A stretch of 64,000 nucleotides of DNA from Luteimonas endophytica (GTDB lineage: Bacteria; Pseudomonadota; Gammaproteobacteria; Xanthomonadales; Xanthomonadaceae): contig NZ_JARXRM010000046.1 in the NCBI RefSeq assembly GCF_029887875.1, positions 163,438 to 227,437 of the forward strand. The letters run 5' to 3'. The notes beneath the pieces are model-generated. The model did not search any database and had not been told where the DNA came from. It saw only the letters and a program-made list of their open reading frames with translations. Both the position numbers and the translations under genes were made by a program. How positions within the stretch are numbered: the stretch's first letter is position 1; each line of letters starts with the position of its first letter. Positions 9,389 through 17,719 of this stretch are shown here, one piece after another.

Positions 9389-9939
9389 GGCACGGCGCCC
9401 CCGGTGGGGGCCGGCGGCGCGGCGGCAGCGGGCCCGGCCGCCGGCACCGCATGCGAACGCGGCGCGGGCGGATCGCCGTCCTCGTCGTCGTCCGGGCCCT
9501 CGTCGAACAGCCCCAGCCGCGCCAGCTGGCGGCGGCTGGCCTTGAGCGTGGCCATCTCGAAGTACACGAACACCCGCCAGGCGGCCAGCCCGGTCACCGC
9601 CAGGCTGATGCCGGCGGCGATCGCGATCGAGGCCAGCCACGACAGCCCCGCCGCCTGCAGCACCGCCACGGTGGCGCCCATCACCAGCAGCCAGGCCGAG
9701 GCGCCGAAGATGATCCCCACCGCGGCCCAGAACAGCGCCCGGCCCAGCGCCCCGCGCGCCAGCGCCAGGTCCGCGGCCACCAGCTTGCGCAGCGCGCGGC
9801 CGGTCTCGCGGCCGGAGCCGAGCAGCGCGCGCCCGGCCTTGCCGACCCGGCGCACGCTCTCGTCCAGGTGCGGCGGCTTGCCGGCGCCGGCGTCGCCGCC
9901 GGCCGGCGCGCCGGGCTGGTCGCGTGGCTGCTCGGTCAC
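9385..9939 (-). CDS. Phage holin-like family membrane protein (YqjE-like)
   Basis: The 184-residue protein has an N-terminal amphipathic region (LRKLVAADLALARGALGRAL), two membrane helices at about residues 68-92 and 98-122, and a proline-rich acidic tail. This two-helix plan matches YqjE/Holin-X superfamily proteins found with YqjD. These are inner-membrane proteins of unknown activity linked to stationary phase and osmotic stress. The gene overlaps the next one by four bases. Confidence 0.72.
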   Translation of the reverse strand: MTEQPRDQPGAPAGGDAGAGKPPHLDESVRRVGKAGRALLGSGRETGRALRKLVAADLALARGALGRALFWAAVGIIFGASAWLLVMGATVAVLQAAGLSWLASIAIAAGISLAVTGLAAWRVFVYFEMATLKASRRQLARLGLFDEGPDDDEDGDPPAPRSHAVPAAGPAAAAPPAPTGGAVP

Positions 9940-9960
9940 TGCCTTCCCCGCGGCGCCGGC

Positions 9961-10317
9961 TTACTTGCTGCGGGCGAGCTTGGCGATGATCCAGCCGGCG
10001 GCGAAGGCCACGCCGAACGAGGCCAGCGGGCGCTCGCGGATCAGGTCGGCGGCGCTGTCGACCAGGTCGCGGCCCTTGTCCAGCACCAGGTCCATCTGCT
10101 CGCGGCCGGCCTCGCCCAGGCCTTCCAGCGCGGACAGGCCGGACAGCGCGCTGTCGGCCAGGTCGGCCTTCACGTTGGCCTTGCCCAGGCGCAGCTCGTC
10201 GCCGGCCACGTCGGCGGCGCCCTTGATCGCGTCGCCGGCATCGTGCGCGGCCTGCTTCAGGCGGCTGCCGGCTTCGCCGAGGCTGTTCTTCACGTTGTCG
10301 GTGGAGGTGGGGCTCAT
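9961..10317 (-). CDS. DUF883/YqjD-like ribosome-anchoring stress protein
   Basis: The 118-residue protein is largely a helical, Ala/Asp-rich coiled region (KNSLGEAGSRLKQAAHDAGD...) followed by the family signature IRERPLASFGVAFAAGWIIAKL, a C-terminal membrane anchor. E. coli YqjD, ElaB and YgaM tether ribosomes to the inner membrane in stationary phase. It leads the operon that continues into the YqjE-like gene 21 bases downstream. Confidence 0.8.
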   Translation of the reverse strand: MSPTSTDNVKNSLGEAGSRLKQAAHDAGDAIKGAADVAGDELRLGKANVKADLADSALSGLSALEGLGEAGREQMDLVLDKGRDLVDSAADLIRERPLASFGVAFAAGWIIAKLARSK

Positions 10318-10523
10318 CGCGGTGTCTCCTGCTGTGTTGTCGGGGGTCGGGCCGGCGGCGTGCCCGCGTGGGCGTGGCGCCGGTGTCGCGTGCTGGTGCT
10401 CAACTCGTCCTGCTCATTCGTTGGGTCAAACGCGTGGTACTGAACTGGGGATGGATCGGTCGTGCGTGGCGCAAGGATGGCGCGTGCCGGGTGATGATCC
10501 GGTGCCCGGCCCCGGCCAGCCGC

Positions 10524-12002
10524 CTAGCGCAGCTGCACCTGGCCCTGGCTGCGGCCGCGCTGCACCAGCAGCACCACCTCGTCGGGGGCGTTGGACAGCA
10601 CCGCGCGGAACCCGGCCAGGTCGTGGAACTGGCCGCCGGTGGCGGCCAGGATCACGTCGCCGGCGCGCAGCCCGTTGCGCGCCGCGCGGCTGCCCGGCTC
10701 CACCGCCTCCACCAGCACGCCGCTGACGCGGTTGCTGGCGCGGCGCAGCGCCTCGGGCAGGTCCGCCAGGGTGGCGCCGGCCAGGCGCGCGTCGTAGCTG
10801 GCGCCGTCGTGCGGCACCTCGCGCAGCCGCGCGGTGATCTCCAGCGGGCGGCCGTCGCGCAGCAGCTGCAGCGTCACCGGCGTGTCGATGGCCTGCAGGC
10901 CCTGGATGTTGCGCAGGCTCTCGCTGTTGTCCACGCGCTGGCCGTTGGCGCCCACGATCACGTCGCCGGTCTGCAGCCCCGCCTCGGCCGCGGCCGAGCC
11001 CGGGTGCACCCGGGTCACCACCGCGCCGCGCGGCGCTTCCAGGCCCAGGCCCTCGGCCAGGCGCGCGTCCACGGTCTGGGTGTCCACCCCCAGGGTGCCG
11101 CGGCGCACCTCGCCGGTGGCGATCAGCTGGCGCATCACGCTGCCGGCCAGGTTGGAGGGAATGGCGAAGCCCAGGCCGATGTTGCCGGCCTCGCTGCCGC
11201 GCGGGTTGAAGCTGGCGGTGTTGATGCCGACCAGCTCGCCGCGCAGGTTGACCAGCGCGCCGCCGGAGTTGCCCGGGTTGATGCTGGCGTCGGTCTGGAT
11301 GAAGTTCTGGAAGCCCACCCCGGGGATGTTGCTGCGGCCCACCGCCGAGACGATGCCGGAGGTGACCGTTTGCCCCACGCCGAACGGGTTGCCCACCGCC
11401 ACCACGAAATCGCCGACGCTGAGCATGCTGCTGTCGGCCAGCGGCACCTCGGTCAGGCCGTCGGCCTGCACCCGCATCAGCGCCACGTCGGTCTCGGCAT
11501 CGGAGCCGAGGAACTCGGCCTCCAGGGTGCGCCCGTCGGCGAGCGTGACGGTGACCTCGTCGGCGTCCTGGATCACGTGGTGGTTGGTGAGCACGTAGCC
11601 GCGCGCGGCGTCCACGATCACCCCCGAGCCCAGCGACTGGGCGATGCGCTCCTGGCTCAGCTCCGGGAACATGCGGCGGAAGAACGGGTCGTTGCCGAAC
11701 GGGCTGACCCGCACCACCCGCTTGTTGTTCACGCTGACCACCGCCGGGGTGACCCGCTGCAGCATCGGCGCCAGCGAGGGCATCGGCTGGCCGTCCACAG
11801 CCATCGGCAGCGCGGCGCCGCCGACCAGGCCGGGCGGCACCTCGCGGGCGCCGGCGGGCGTGGCGGCGGGGGTGTTGAAGACCGGGGCGGGGGCGTCCTG
11901 GGCCTGGGCGGGTGCGCGCAGGCCGTCGCCGATGGCGACCGCGGCAAGGCCGCCGAACGCGGCCGCAGCGACGAGGGCGAGGAGGGTGGGCAGGGGACGC
12001 AT
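10524..12002 (-). CDS. Do/DegQ-like periplasmic serine endoprotease
   Basis: The 492-residue protein has a signal peptide, a trypsin-like domain and two PDZ domains. The catalytic triad is visible as His in YVLTNHHVIQ, Asp in AETDVALMRV and Ser in NPGNSGGALVNL. The PDZ domains start near residues 280 (RGTLGVDTQTVDARLAEGL) and 390. It degrades or refolds damaged envelope proteins. The ATG at 12002 is chosen because the signal peptide follows at once. An intergenic gap of about 200 bases separates it from the YqjD-like gene. Confidence 0.9.
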   Translation of the reverse strand: MRPLPTLLALVAAAAFGGLAAVAIGDGLRAPAQAQDAPAPVFNTPAATPAGAREVPPGLVGGAALPMAVDGQPMPSLAPMLQRVTPAVVSVNNKRVVRVSPFGNDPFFRRMFPELSQERIAQSLGSGVIVDAARGYVLTNHHVIQDADEVTVTLADGRTLEAEFLGSDAETDVALMRVQADGLTEVPLADSSMLSVGDFVVAVGNPFGVGQTVTSGIVSAVGRSNIPGVGFQNFIQTDASINPGNSGGALVNLRGELVGINTASFNPRGSEAGNIGLGFAIPSNLAGSVMRQLIATGEVRRGTLGVDTQTVDARLAEGLGLEAPRGAVVTRVHPGSAAAEAGLQTGDVIVGANGQRVDNSESLRNIQGLQAIDTPVTLQLLRDGRPLEITARLREVPHDGASYDARLAGATLADLPEALRRASNRVSGVLVEAVEPGSRAARNGLRAGDVILAATGGQFHDLAGFRAVLSNAPDEVVLLVQRGRSQGQVQLR

Positions 12003-12166
12003 GGAGGGCTGGTTATCCCGTAGTGACGGTGGCTGAGACGTGAAATGCGGCACGCGCCGACCCCTTCAAGGGCGGCCGCGGAACGCGCCGGCGACCCGCC
12101 TATCCTGCCTGAACGGGGCTCAACGGCGGCGAAACCGCCGATCGGGCGTTTGGGCCCGAAGTGGAG

Positions 12167-12195
12167 TTGACTTCCGCCACCACCGGGCGTAGCTT
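12167..12195 (+). promoter_or_regulatory. Candidate sigma-70 promoter of nrdJa
   Basis: TTGACT at 12167-12172, a 17-base spacer, then TAGCTT at 12190-12195. It would start transcription near 12202, giving a 5' leader of about 250 bases. The NrdR-like box immediately downstream supports the assignment. Confidence 0.5.
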
Positions 12196-12209
12196 GAGCC
12201 CCCGTTCGC

Positions 12210-12224
12210 CACTACATCTTGGGG
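12210..12224 (+). promoter_or_regulatory. NrdR-box-like operator
   Basis: CTACATCTTG at 12212-12221 matches eight of the ten core positions of the NrdR box (CwAtATaTwG). A weak second half-match lies about 32 bases on (near 12244-12253), the usual spacing of paired NrdR boxes. NrdR is the ATP/dATP-sensing repressor of ribonucleotide reductase genes; a site just downstream of the predicted start point fits repression. Confidence 0.5.
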
Positions 12225-12450
12225 TTGTCGGCATGTACGTGGCCCAAGTGATGGGGATTCGCTTGGAAAGGTCCAGTGGCCATGGGGGTGGCGCCGGATG
12301 CGGACGGGCGTGACCGACACCACGAAAATCCGGGTTTTGCGCGGGGCGTAACGCACGCCGCCGCCGCTTTGCCGTCGCCGCCCCGCGCCGGTACCGACAA
12401 TAACGACAGGGCGGGCACGACCCGCCGCAAACGCAGGAGAGACAAGCAGC

Positions 12451-14601
12451 ATGAGCACGGTTCGTCTGGAGGCGGTGAAGCAGGACCCGGCAACGGAGAT
12501 TCCGATGCAGCCGGCGTCCGCCGACATCTGGGACAAGAAGTACCGCCTCAAGACCAAGCAGGGCGAAGCGGTCGACGCCGACATCGACGGCACCTACCAG
12601 CGCGTGGCCCACGCCCTGGCCGATGCCGAGCCCAACCCGGAGAAGCGCAAGTACTGGTTCGACCGCTTCCTGTGGGCGCTGCGCCGCGGGGCCATCCCCG
12701 CCGGCCGCATCACCTCCAATGCCGGCGCGCTCGAGCACAAGCCGGCCACCAGCACCATCAACTGCACCGTCTCCGGCACCATCGGCGACTCGATGGACGG
12801 CATCCTGGAGAAGGTGCACGAGGCCGGGCTGACCCTGAAGGCCGGCTGCGGCATCGGCTACGAGTTCAGCACCCTGCGCCCCAAGGGCGCGTTCGTGGCC
12901 GGCGCCGGCGCGTACACCTCCGGGCCGATGTCGTTCATGGATATCTACGACAAGATGTGCTTCACCGTGTCCTCCGCCGGCGGCCGCCGCGGCGCGCAGA
13001 TGGGCACCTTCGACATCAGCCACCCCGACGCCAAGGACTTCATCCGCGCCAAGCGCGAGGACGGCCGGCTGCGCCAGTTCAACCTCAGCCTGCTGATCAC
13101 CGACGGCTTCATGGAGGCGGTGGAGAACGACGCCGACTGGCCGCTGGTGTTCCCGATCAGCGACAAGGAGGCCGGCGACGTGGACCTGGCCGATGCCGAC
13201 AAGGTGATCTGGAAGGAGTGGCCGCAGCATGCGGGCTACATCGTCCGCGACGACGGCCTGGTGGCCTGCCGGGTGTACGGCAAGATCCGCGCCCACCACC
13301 TGTGGGACATGATCATGGTCTCGACGTACGACTACGCCGAGCCCGGCTTCATCCTGATCGACCGCGTCAACGAGATGAACAACAACTGGTGGTGCGAGAA
13401 CATCCGCGCCACCAACCCCTGCGGCGAGCAGCCGTTGCCGCCCTACGGCGCCTGCCTGCTGGGCTCGGTGAACCTGACCAAGTTCGTGCGCAACCCCTTC
13501 ACCGACCAGGCCAGCTTCGACTGGGAGGAATACAAGGAAGTGGTGCGCGTGTTCACCCGCATGCTGGACAACGTGGTGGAGATCAACGGCCTGCCCCTGC
13601 AGCAGCAGCGCGACGAGATCATGCGCAAGCGCCGCCACGGCATGGGCTTCCTGGGCCTGGGCAGCACCGCCACCATGCTGAAGATGAAGTACGGCTCCAA
13701 GGAGAGCTGCGCGTTCACCGAGCGGGTGGCCCGCGAGATGGCCGTGGCCGGCTGGGAGATGGGCCTGGCGCTGGCGCAGGAGAAGGGCCCGGCGCCGATC
13801 ATGGAGGAGCGCTTCACCGTGACCGCCGAGATGCTGCGCAAGCGCCCGGAGATGGCCGCCGACGGCTGGAAGGCGGGCCAGGAGATCCCCGGCAAGGTGC
13901 TGCACGCCAAGTACTCGCGCTACATGCAGCAGGTGGCCACGGTGGCCCCCGAGCTGGTGGACGCGCTGGCCGAGACCGGCAGCCGCTTCACCCACCACAG
14001 CTCGATCGCCCCCACCGGCACCATTTCCCTCAGCCTGGCCAACAACGCCAGCAACGGCATCGAGCCCTCGTTCGCCCACCACTACAGCCGCAACGTGATC
14101 CGCGAGGGCAAGAAGAGCAAGGAGAAGGTGGACGTGTTCTCCTTCGAACTCCTGGCCTACCGGCACCTGGTGAACCCCAAGGCCATGCCCTACGCGGACC
14201 AGCCCGAGGCGCAGCTGCCGGACTACTTCATCTCCGCCGACGACATCAGCCCCAAGGAACACGTGGACGTGCAGGCCGCGGCGCAGAAATGGGTGGACAG
14301 CTCCATCTCCAAGACCGCCAACGTGCCCACCGACTACCCGTACGAAGACTTCAAGAGCATCTACACCTACGCCTACCACCAGGGCCTGAAGGGCTGCACC
14401 ACCTTCCGCTTCAACCCGGCCGCCTTCCAGGGCGTGCTGGTCAAGGAGAAGGACCTGGAGAACACCACCTACCGCTTCGAGCTGGAGGACGGCGAAGTGG
14501 TGGAGGTGAAGGGCAACGAGCAGATCGAATACGACGGCGAGGTGCACAGCGCCGCCAACCTGTTCGACGCCCTGAAGGAAGGCTATTACGGCAAGTTCTG
14601 A
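12451..14601 (+). CDS. nrdJa: Adenosylcobalamin-dependent (class II) ribonucleotide reductase, catalytic part NrdJa
   Basis: The 716-residue protein is the catalytic barrel of a class II RNR, which reduces ribonucleotides to deoxyribonucleotides using adenosylcobalamin as radical source. Cys105 (TINCTVSG) and the thiyl-radical Cys324 in TNPCGEQPLPP are visible, along with GFLGLGSTATM and the phosphate-binding APTGTISLS. It lacks the redox-active C-terminal cysteine tail of single-chain enzymes; that part is encoded separately at 15545-16339, as in the NrdJa/NrdJb split of Pseudomonas. Codons are typical for the chromosome. Confidence 0.9.
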   Translation: MSTVRLEAVKQDPATEIPMQPASADIWDKKYRLKTKQGEAVDADIDGTYQRVAHALADAEPNPEKRKYWFDRFLWALRRGAIPAGRITSNAGALEHKPATSTINCTVSGTIGDSMDGILEKVHEAGLTLKAGCGIGYEFSTLRPKGAFVAGAGAYTSGPMSFMDIYDKMCFTVSSAGGRRGAQMGTFDISHPDAKDFIRAKREDGRLRQFNLSLLITDGFMEAVENDADWPLVFPISDKEAGDVDLADADKVIWKEWPQHAGYIVRDDGLVACRVYGKIRAHHLWDMIMVSTYDYAEPGFILIDRVNEMNNNWWCENIRATNPCGEQPLPPYGACLLGSVNLTKFVRNPFTDQASFDWEEYKEVVRVFTRMLDNVVEINGLPLQQQRDEIMRKRRHGMGFLGLGSTATMLKMKYGSKESCAFTERVAREMAVAGWEMGLALAQEKGPAPIMEERFTVTAEMLRKRPEMAADGWKAGQEIPGKVLHAKYSRYMQQVATVAPELVDALAETGSRFTHHSSIAPTGTISLSLANNASNGIEPSFAHHYSRNVIREGKKSKEKVDVFSFELLAYRHLVNPKAMPYADQPEAQLPDYFISADDISPKEHVDVQAAAQKWVDSSISKTANVPTDYPYEDFKSIYTYAYHQGLKGCTTFRFNPAAFQGVLVKEKDLENTTYRFELEDGEVVEVKGNEQIEYDGEVHSAANLFDALKEGYYGKF

Positions 14602-14808
14602 CCCTGGCTCCCCGCTCCCGCGCAGCGGGTGCGGGGCCGGGGCGGGGACGGCCACGCAGCCCCCGCCCGCGGCGAACCCCGTCTCCCGCGCCCGGCAGCG
14701 GGGGTGGGAACCAGAGCCCCCGCCACGCCCCTTGCATACACCGCCCAAACTTCGCGCTACATTCCGCTTCACGGGCAACAGTGCCCGGAACACGACGAGG
14801 AAAACCCG

Positions 14809-15432
14809 ATGAGCAACGGTAACGGAGTGACGGCGACCATCGCCGGTGCGGCCGAGGCTGTGGCCGAGAAGGCGCAGGAGGTCGGCAGCACGGTGGCCGA
14901 GCGCGTGAGCAAGGCGGTGGCCAGCGCGCGCAAGACCGCGAAGAAGGCCGGCAAGACCGTCAGCAAGCGCGTGAGCAAGGCCAAGAAGAGCCTCACCAAG
15001 GCCAAGGCCAGCGCCGCCGCCGAAGGCGCCGCGCTGAAGAAGCAGGGCGCCGGCAAGAAGGCCGCCGCCACCAAGGCCGGCAAGAAGGCCACCCGCAAGG
15101 CGGCCGGCAAGAAGGCCGCGGCCACCCGCGCCAAGAAGGCCGCCAAGCGCTCGGCCGCCGGCAAGAAGGCCGCCGCCACCCGCGCCGCCGGCGCGCGCAA
15201 GGCCACCGCCAAGAAGACCGCCAAGAAGACGGCGAAGAAGGCCGCCAGCAAGAAGACCGCGGCGCGCAAGACCACCGCCAGGAAGGCGCCGGCGAAGAAG
15301 GCCTCGGCCAAGAAGACCGCCGCCCGCAAGGCGCCCGCCAAGAAGGCCGCCGCCCGCAAGGCCCCGGCCAGGAAGGCGGCGGCGAAGAAGGCCGCCCCGC
15401 GCAAGGCCGCCAAGAAGTCCGCAAGCAAGTAA
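14809..15432 (+). CDS. Histone H1-like Lys/Ala-rich nucleoid protein
   Basis: The 207-residue protein has a short N-terminal helix region (AEAVAEKAQEVGSTVAERVS) and then about 150 residues of Lys, Ala and Arg repeats such as KKAAATKAGKK, KTAKKTAKK and RKAPAKKA. This is the composition of bacterial histone H1-like proteins (HctB/AlgP type), which bind and condense DNA without sequence specificity. The repeats are recombination-prone, so length will vary among strains. The gene sits between the two halves of the split reductase. The matching antisense open frame is a composition artefact. Confidence 0.85.
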   Translation: MSNGNGVTATIAGAAEAVAEKAQEVGSTVAERVSKAVASARKTAKKAGKTVSKRVSKAKKSLTKAKASAAAEGAALKKQGAGKKAAATKAGKKATRKAAGKKAAATRAKKAAKRSAAGKKAAATRAAGARKATAKKTAKKTAKKAASKKTAARKTTARKAPAKKASAKKTAARKAPAKKAAARKAPARKAAAKKAAPRKAAKKSASK

Positions 15433-15443
15433 CCGCGCCAAAG

Positions 15444-15469
15444 CCCCTCTCCCGCCCGCGGGGGAGGGG
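15444..15469. terminator. GC-rich hairpin after the histone-like gene
   Basis: CCCCTCTCCCGC at 15444-15455 pairs with GCGGGGGAGGGG at 15458-15469 (one mismatch), with a two-base loop and then TTGGG. It lies 11 bases after the stop codon. Such palindromes are widespread after genes in Lysobacteraceae; without a T-run its strength as a terminator is uncertain. Confidence 0.45.
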
Positions 15470-15544
15470 TTGGGCCGGGGGCCCGCACACCAACCCCGCC
15501 CGCCATCCCCGTCACCGCCCCACCGCAACCGCAAGAGATCAGCA

Positions 15545-16339
15545 ATGGCCGTCAGGATCGACAAGAAAATCAAGGGCTACGCCGTCGTCACCCCCGAAGA
15601 CAAGGTGAAGGACGTGCCCACCGCCTCCGTGAGCCGCGAAGCCGCCGAAGCGGAACTGGCCGCCGGCGCCGAGGACAACGTCATCCAGATGCACGAGCGC
15701 ATCGAGCGCCCGGAAGTGCTGATCGGCAGCACCTACAAGATCAAGTCCCCGCTGGTGGAGCACGCCATGTACGTGACCATCAACGACATCGTGCTCAACG
15801 CCGGCACCGAGCACGAGCAGCGCCGCCCGTTCGAGATCTTCATCAACTCCAAGTCGATGGAGCACTTCCAGTGGATCGTGGCGCTCACCCGCATCATGAG
15901 CGCCGTGTTCCGCAAGGGCGGCGACGTCACCTTCCTGGTGGAGGAGATGAAGGCCGTGTTCGACCCGCGCGGCGGTTACTTCAAGGCCGGCGGCGTGTAC
16001 ATGCCCAGCCTGGTGGCCGAGCTGGGCAACATCGTCGAGGACCACCTGAAGTCCATCGGCATGATGCACGACCCCGAGATGAGCGACACCACCCGCGCCC
16101 TCATCGCCGAGAAGCGCCGCCAGTTCGAAGCCCAGTCAAAAAAAAACGCTGAAATAAGCGACCGGGCCGCCGCCGCGCCCGAACCCGCCGACGACCACCC
16201 CGAGGACATCGCCGTGACCGGCGAGGGCGCCTCGTTCCCGCCGTCCGCCACCATGTGCCACAAGTGCAGCACCAAGGCCGTGGTGCTGATGGATGGGTGT
16301 GCGACTTGTTTGAATTGTGGGTATTCGAAGTGTGGGTGA
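15545..16339 (+). CDS. nrdJb: Class II ribonucleotide reductase C-terminal component NrdJb
   Basis: The 264-residue protein supplies what NrdJa lacks. It has a TSCPD-type domain (about residues 55-180, with RPFEIFINSKSMEHFQW and GGYFKAGGVYMPSLVAELG) and the redox tail CHKCSTKAVVLMDG then CATCLNCGYSKCG. The tail cysteines rereduce the active site in each turnover. Two oddities: an A9 run at 16138-16146 forms a slippery A_AAA_AAC heptamer in frame with a -1 stop at 16150-16152, and the last 15 or so codons are T-rich (TGT, TTG, AAT) unlike the rest, right at the island border. Confidence 0.88.
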   Translation: MAVRIDKKIKGYAVVTPEDKVKDVPTASVSREAAEAELAAGAEDNVIQMHERIERPEVLIGSTYKIKSPLVEHAMYVTINDIVLNAGTEHEQRRPFEIFINSKSMEHFQWIVALTRIMSAVFRKGGDVTFLVEEMKAVFDPRGGYFKAGGVYMPSLVAELGNIVEDHLKSIGMMHDPEMSDTTRALIAEKRRQFEAQSKKNAEISDRAAAAPEPADDHPEDIAVTGEGASFPPSATMCHKCSTKAVVLMDGCATCLNCGYSKCG

Positions 16340-16348
16340 TAGATTTAC

Positions 16349-17689
16349 ATGAGTGCTAGAAGAGTTCTCGTGAGCTACTCTCACAAGGATGAGCAGCATC
16401 GCGCCGCCCTTGAAGCCGCACTTTCCACTGCAGTAAGACTCGGTGAACTTGAAATTTGGTCTGACCACCGAGTTCTGCCAGGCGAGGAGCTTGACGAAGT
16501 GATCATGTCGCAGCTGAAGACTGCGGACGTAGTGTTGCTATTGATCTCTCCAGACTTCATTGCTTCCGATTACTGCTACACAAAGGAGCTTCGGGTAGCG
16601 CTAGAGAGACACCAGAATAGGCGGGCAGCAGTAGTTCCAATTGTAGTAAGACCTACAGATTGGAGCGGAACCCCATTCGCAAAACTCCTTATGCTGCCAA
16701 TTGATGCCAAAGCCGTGACGGCTTGGTCTGATCCGGATGAAGCATGGCTCAGCGTAGCAAAAGGAATAAGGCGCCTCCTTCGTGATCCTTTCCAAGGGCA
16801 GAGTGAGCGCAACGTCTTTAGCTCAAAAGCGTTGAACCAGCGACTAGCTGATTCTTTTGACAGTTTGGCAACGAGGTTTTCCGAGTCAAAGTATCTTGGC
16901 GACGTGCCGTTTGGCATACCTGCCTTGGATAATCTTACAAACGGACTTGAGAAAGACGAGATGACATTGCTAGCAAGTAGGCCCGAGCACGGACAGGTAG
17001 AACTCGCGCTCGCTGTCGTCTCTTTTCAGGCTTCCATGAAGGACAAGAAAAAGAAATCAATTATACTGAGCCAGCGCTTGAGTGCCACTCAGTATGCGAA
17101 TCGTCTGCTTTGCAGCTTAGGGGTAATATCTCGAGCCCGCTTTAGTCGCGGACAGCTGGAAGAAGAAGATTGGAGTCGAGTGACTTCTGCGGTAAGAATA
17201 CTTAAAGATGCAGACGTTACGATTGACGATGATCCGGTGCGATCAGCGCAAGATCTAATGAACACTTTGGATAGGCTTCGGGGAACCGGCGCAGAGATCT
17301 TAGTGATTGATGGAATTGAATACACGGACAAGGGCGGTCAGGAGCGTGAGATTTCTCTAGCTTTGTCCGATTTTGCTAAACAGGAGAAAGTTGCGGTACT
17401 GATCACCTTGGCTTTGGGGTCTAATTTAGATCTGGGTGCCAATCGGCGCCCTTCCTTGCTTGATATTGGATCCTGGCGTGATCTCGCGGACGTCGCAGGC
17501 AAAGTAATTTTATGTCATCGTGAGTACGAAAATTCTTTGGCGAATTTGAAAGAGGGCATGGGATTATCACGTGAGGTTGAGGTCAGTTTAGTTAAAAGTC
17601 ATGAGGGCGCAAAAGGCAAAGTTGCTCTGAAACTCGACGAAGAAAGTGGCGCTATTTACGACCCGGAAATGTCACATACCGGCGAATAA
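16349..17689 (+). CDS. TIR domain fused to DnaB-like (inactive RecA-fold) domain; candidate antiphage protein
   Basis: Residues 1-140 form a TIR domain: VLVSYSHKDE at the start, WSDHRVLPGEELDE, ADVVLLLISPDFIASDYC and the likely NAD-hydrolysing Glu80 in YTKELRVALE. Residues 180-440 follow the DnaB helicase C-terminal domain: GIPALDNLTNGLEKDEMTLL corresponds to the region before Walker A, ILVIDGIEY to Walker B, and ANRRPSLLDIGSWRDLADVAG to the DnaB RP..DLRESG block. The Walker A position reads RPEHGQVE, without the GKT residues, and the usual SQL sensor is LAL, so ATPase activity is doubtful. Base composition is clearly lower in GC than its neighbours. It starts nine bases after the nrdJb stop with no promoter visible between, using GGTGA as a likely ribosome site. 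Confidence 0.75.
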   Translation: MSARRVLVSYSHKDEQHRAALEAALSTAVRLGELEIWSDHRVLPGEELDEVIMSQLKTADVVLLLISPDFIASDYCYTKELRVALERHQNRRAAVVPIVVRPTDWSGTPFAKLLMLPIDAKAVTAWSDPDEAWLSVAKGIRRLLRDPFQGQSERNVFSSKALNQRLADSFDSLATRFSESKYLGDVPFGIPALDNLTNGLEKDEMTLLASRPEHGQVELALAVVSFQASMKDKKKKSIILSQRLSATQYANRLLCSLGVISRARFSRGQLEEEDWSRVTSAVRILKDADVTIDDDPVRSAQDLMNTLDRLRGTGAEILVIDGIEYTDKGGQEREISLALSDFAKQEKVAVLITLALGSNLDLGANRRPSLLDIGSWRDLADVAGKVILCHREYENSLANLKEGMGLSREVEVSLVKSHEGAKGKVALKLDEESGAIYDPEMSHTGE

Positions 17690-17719
17690 TCAAGTAGCTG
17701 CTTTTGATAATGCTTCGTC

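Larger units (their letters stand above)
12003..12450. other. Regulatory gap between the Deg protease and nrdJa
   Basis: This 448-base gap separates divergent genes. It contains a promoter (12167-12195), an NrdR-like box (12210-12224) and then some 225 bases of leader before nrdJa. No cobalamin riboswitch features were recognised although the downstream enzyme is B12-dependent. Long open frames on both strands here look like codon-bias shadows. Confidence 0.5.

Noticed and set aside
12200-12450. Cobalamin riboswitch before nrdJa
   Set aside because: The class II enzyme makes it plausible, but I could not find the conserved B12-box type sequence.
14769-15545. Antisense Ala/Leu/Phe-rich membrane-like protein opposite the histone-like gene
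   Set aside because: It is the mirror image of Lys/Ala codon repeats and has no independent support.
12100-15573. A 1157-residue open frame antisense to nrdJa and the histone-like gene
   Set aside because: It is antisense to well-supported genes, is made of low-complexity Gly/Leu/His/Val text, and results from GC-rich codon bias.
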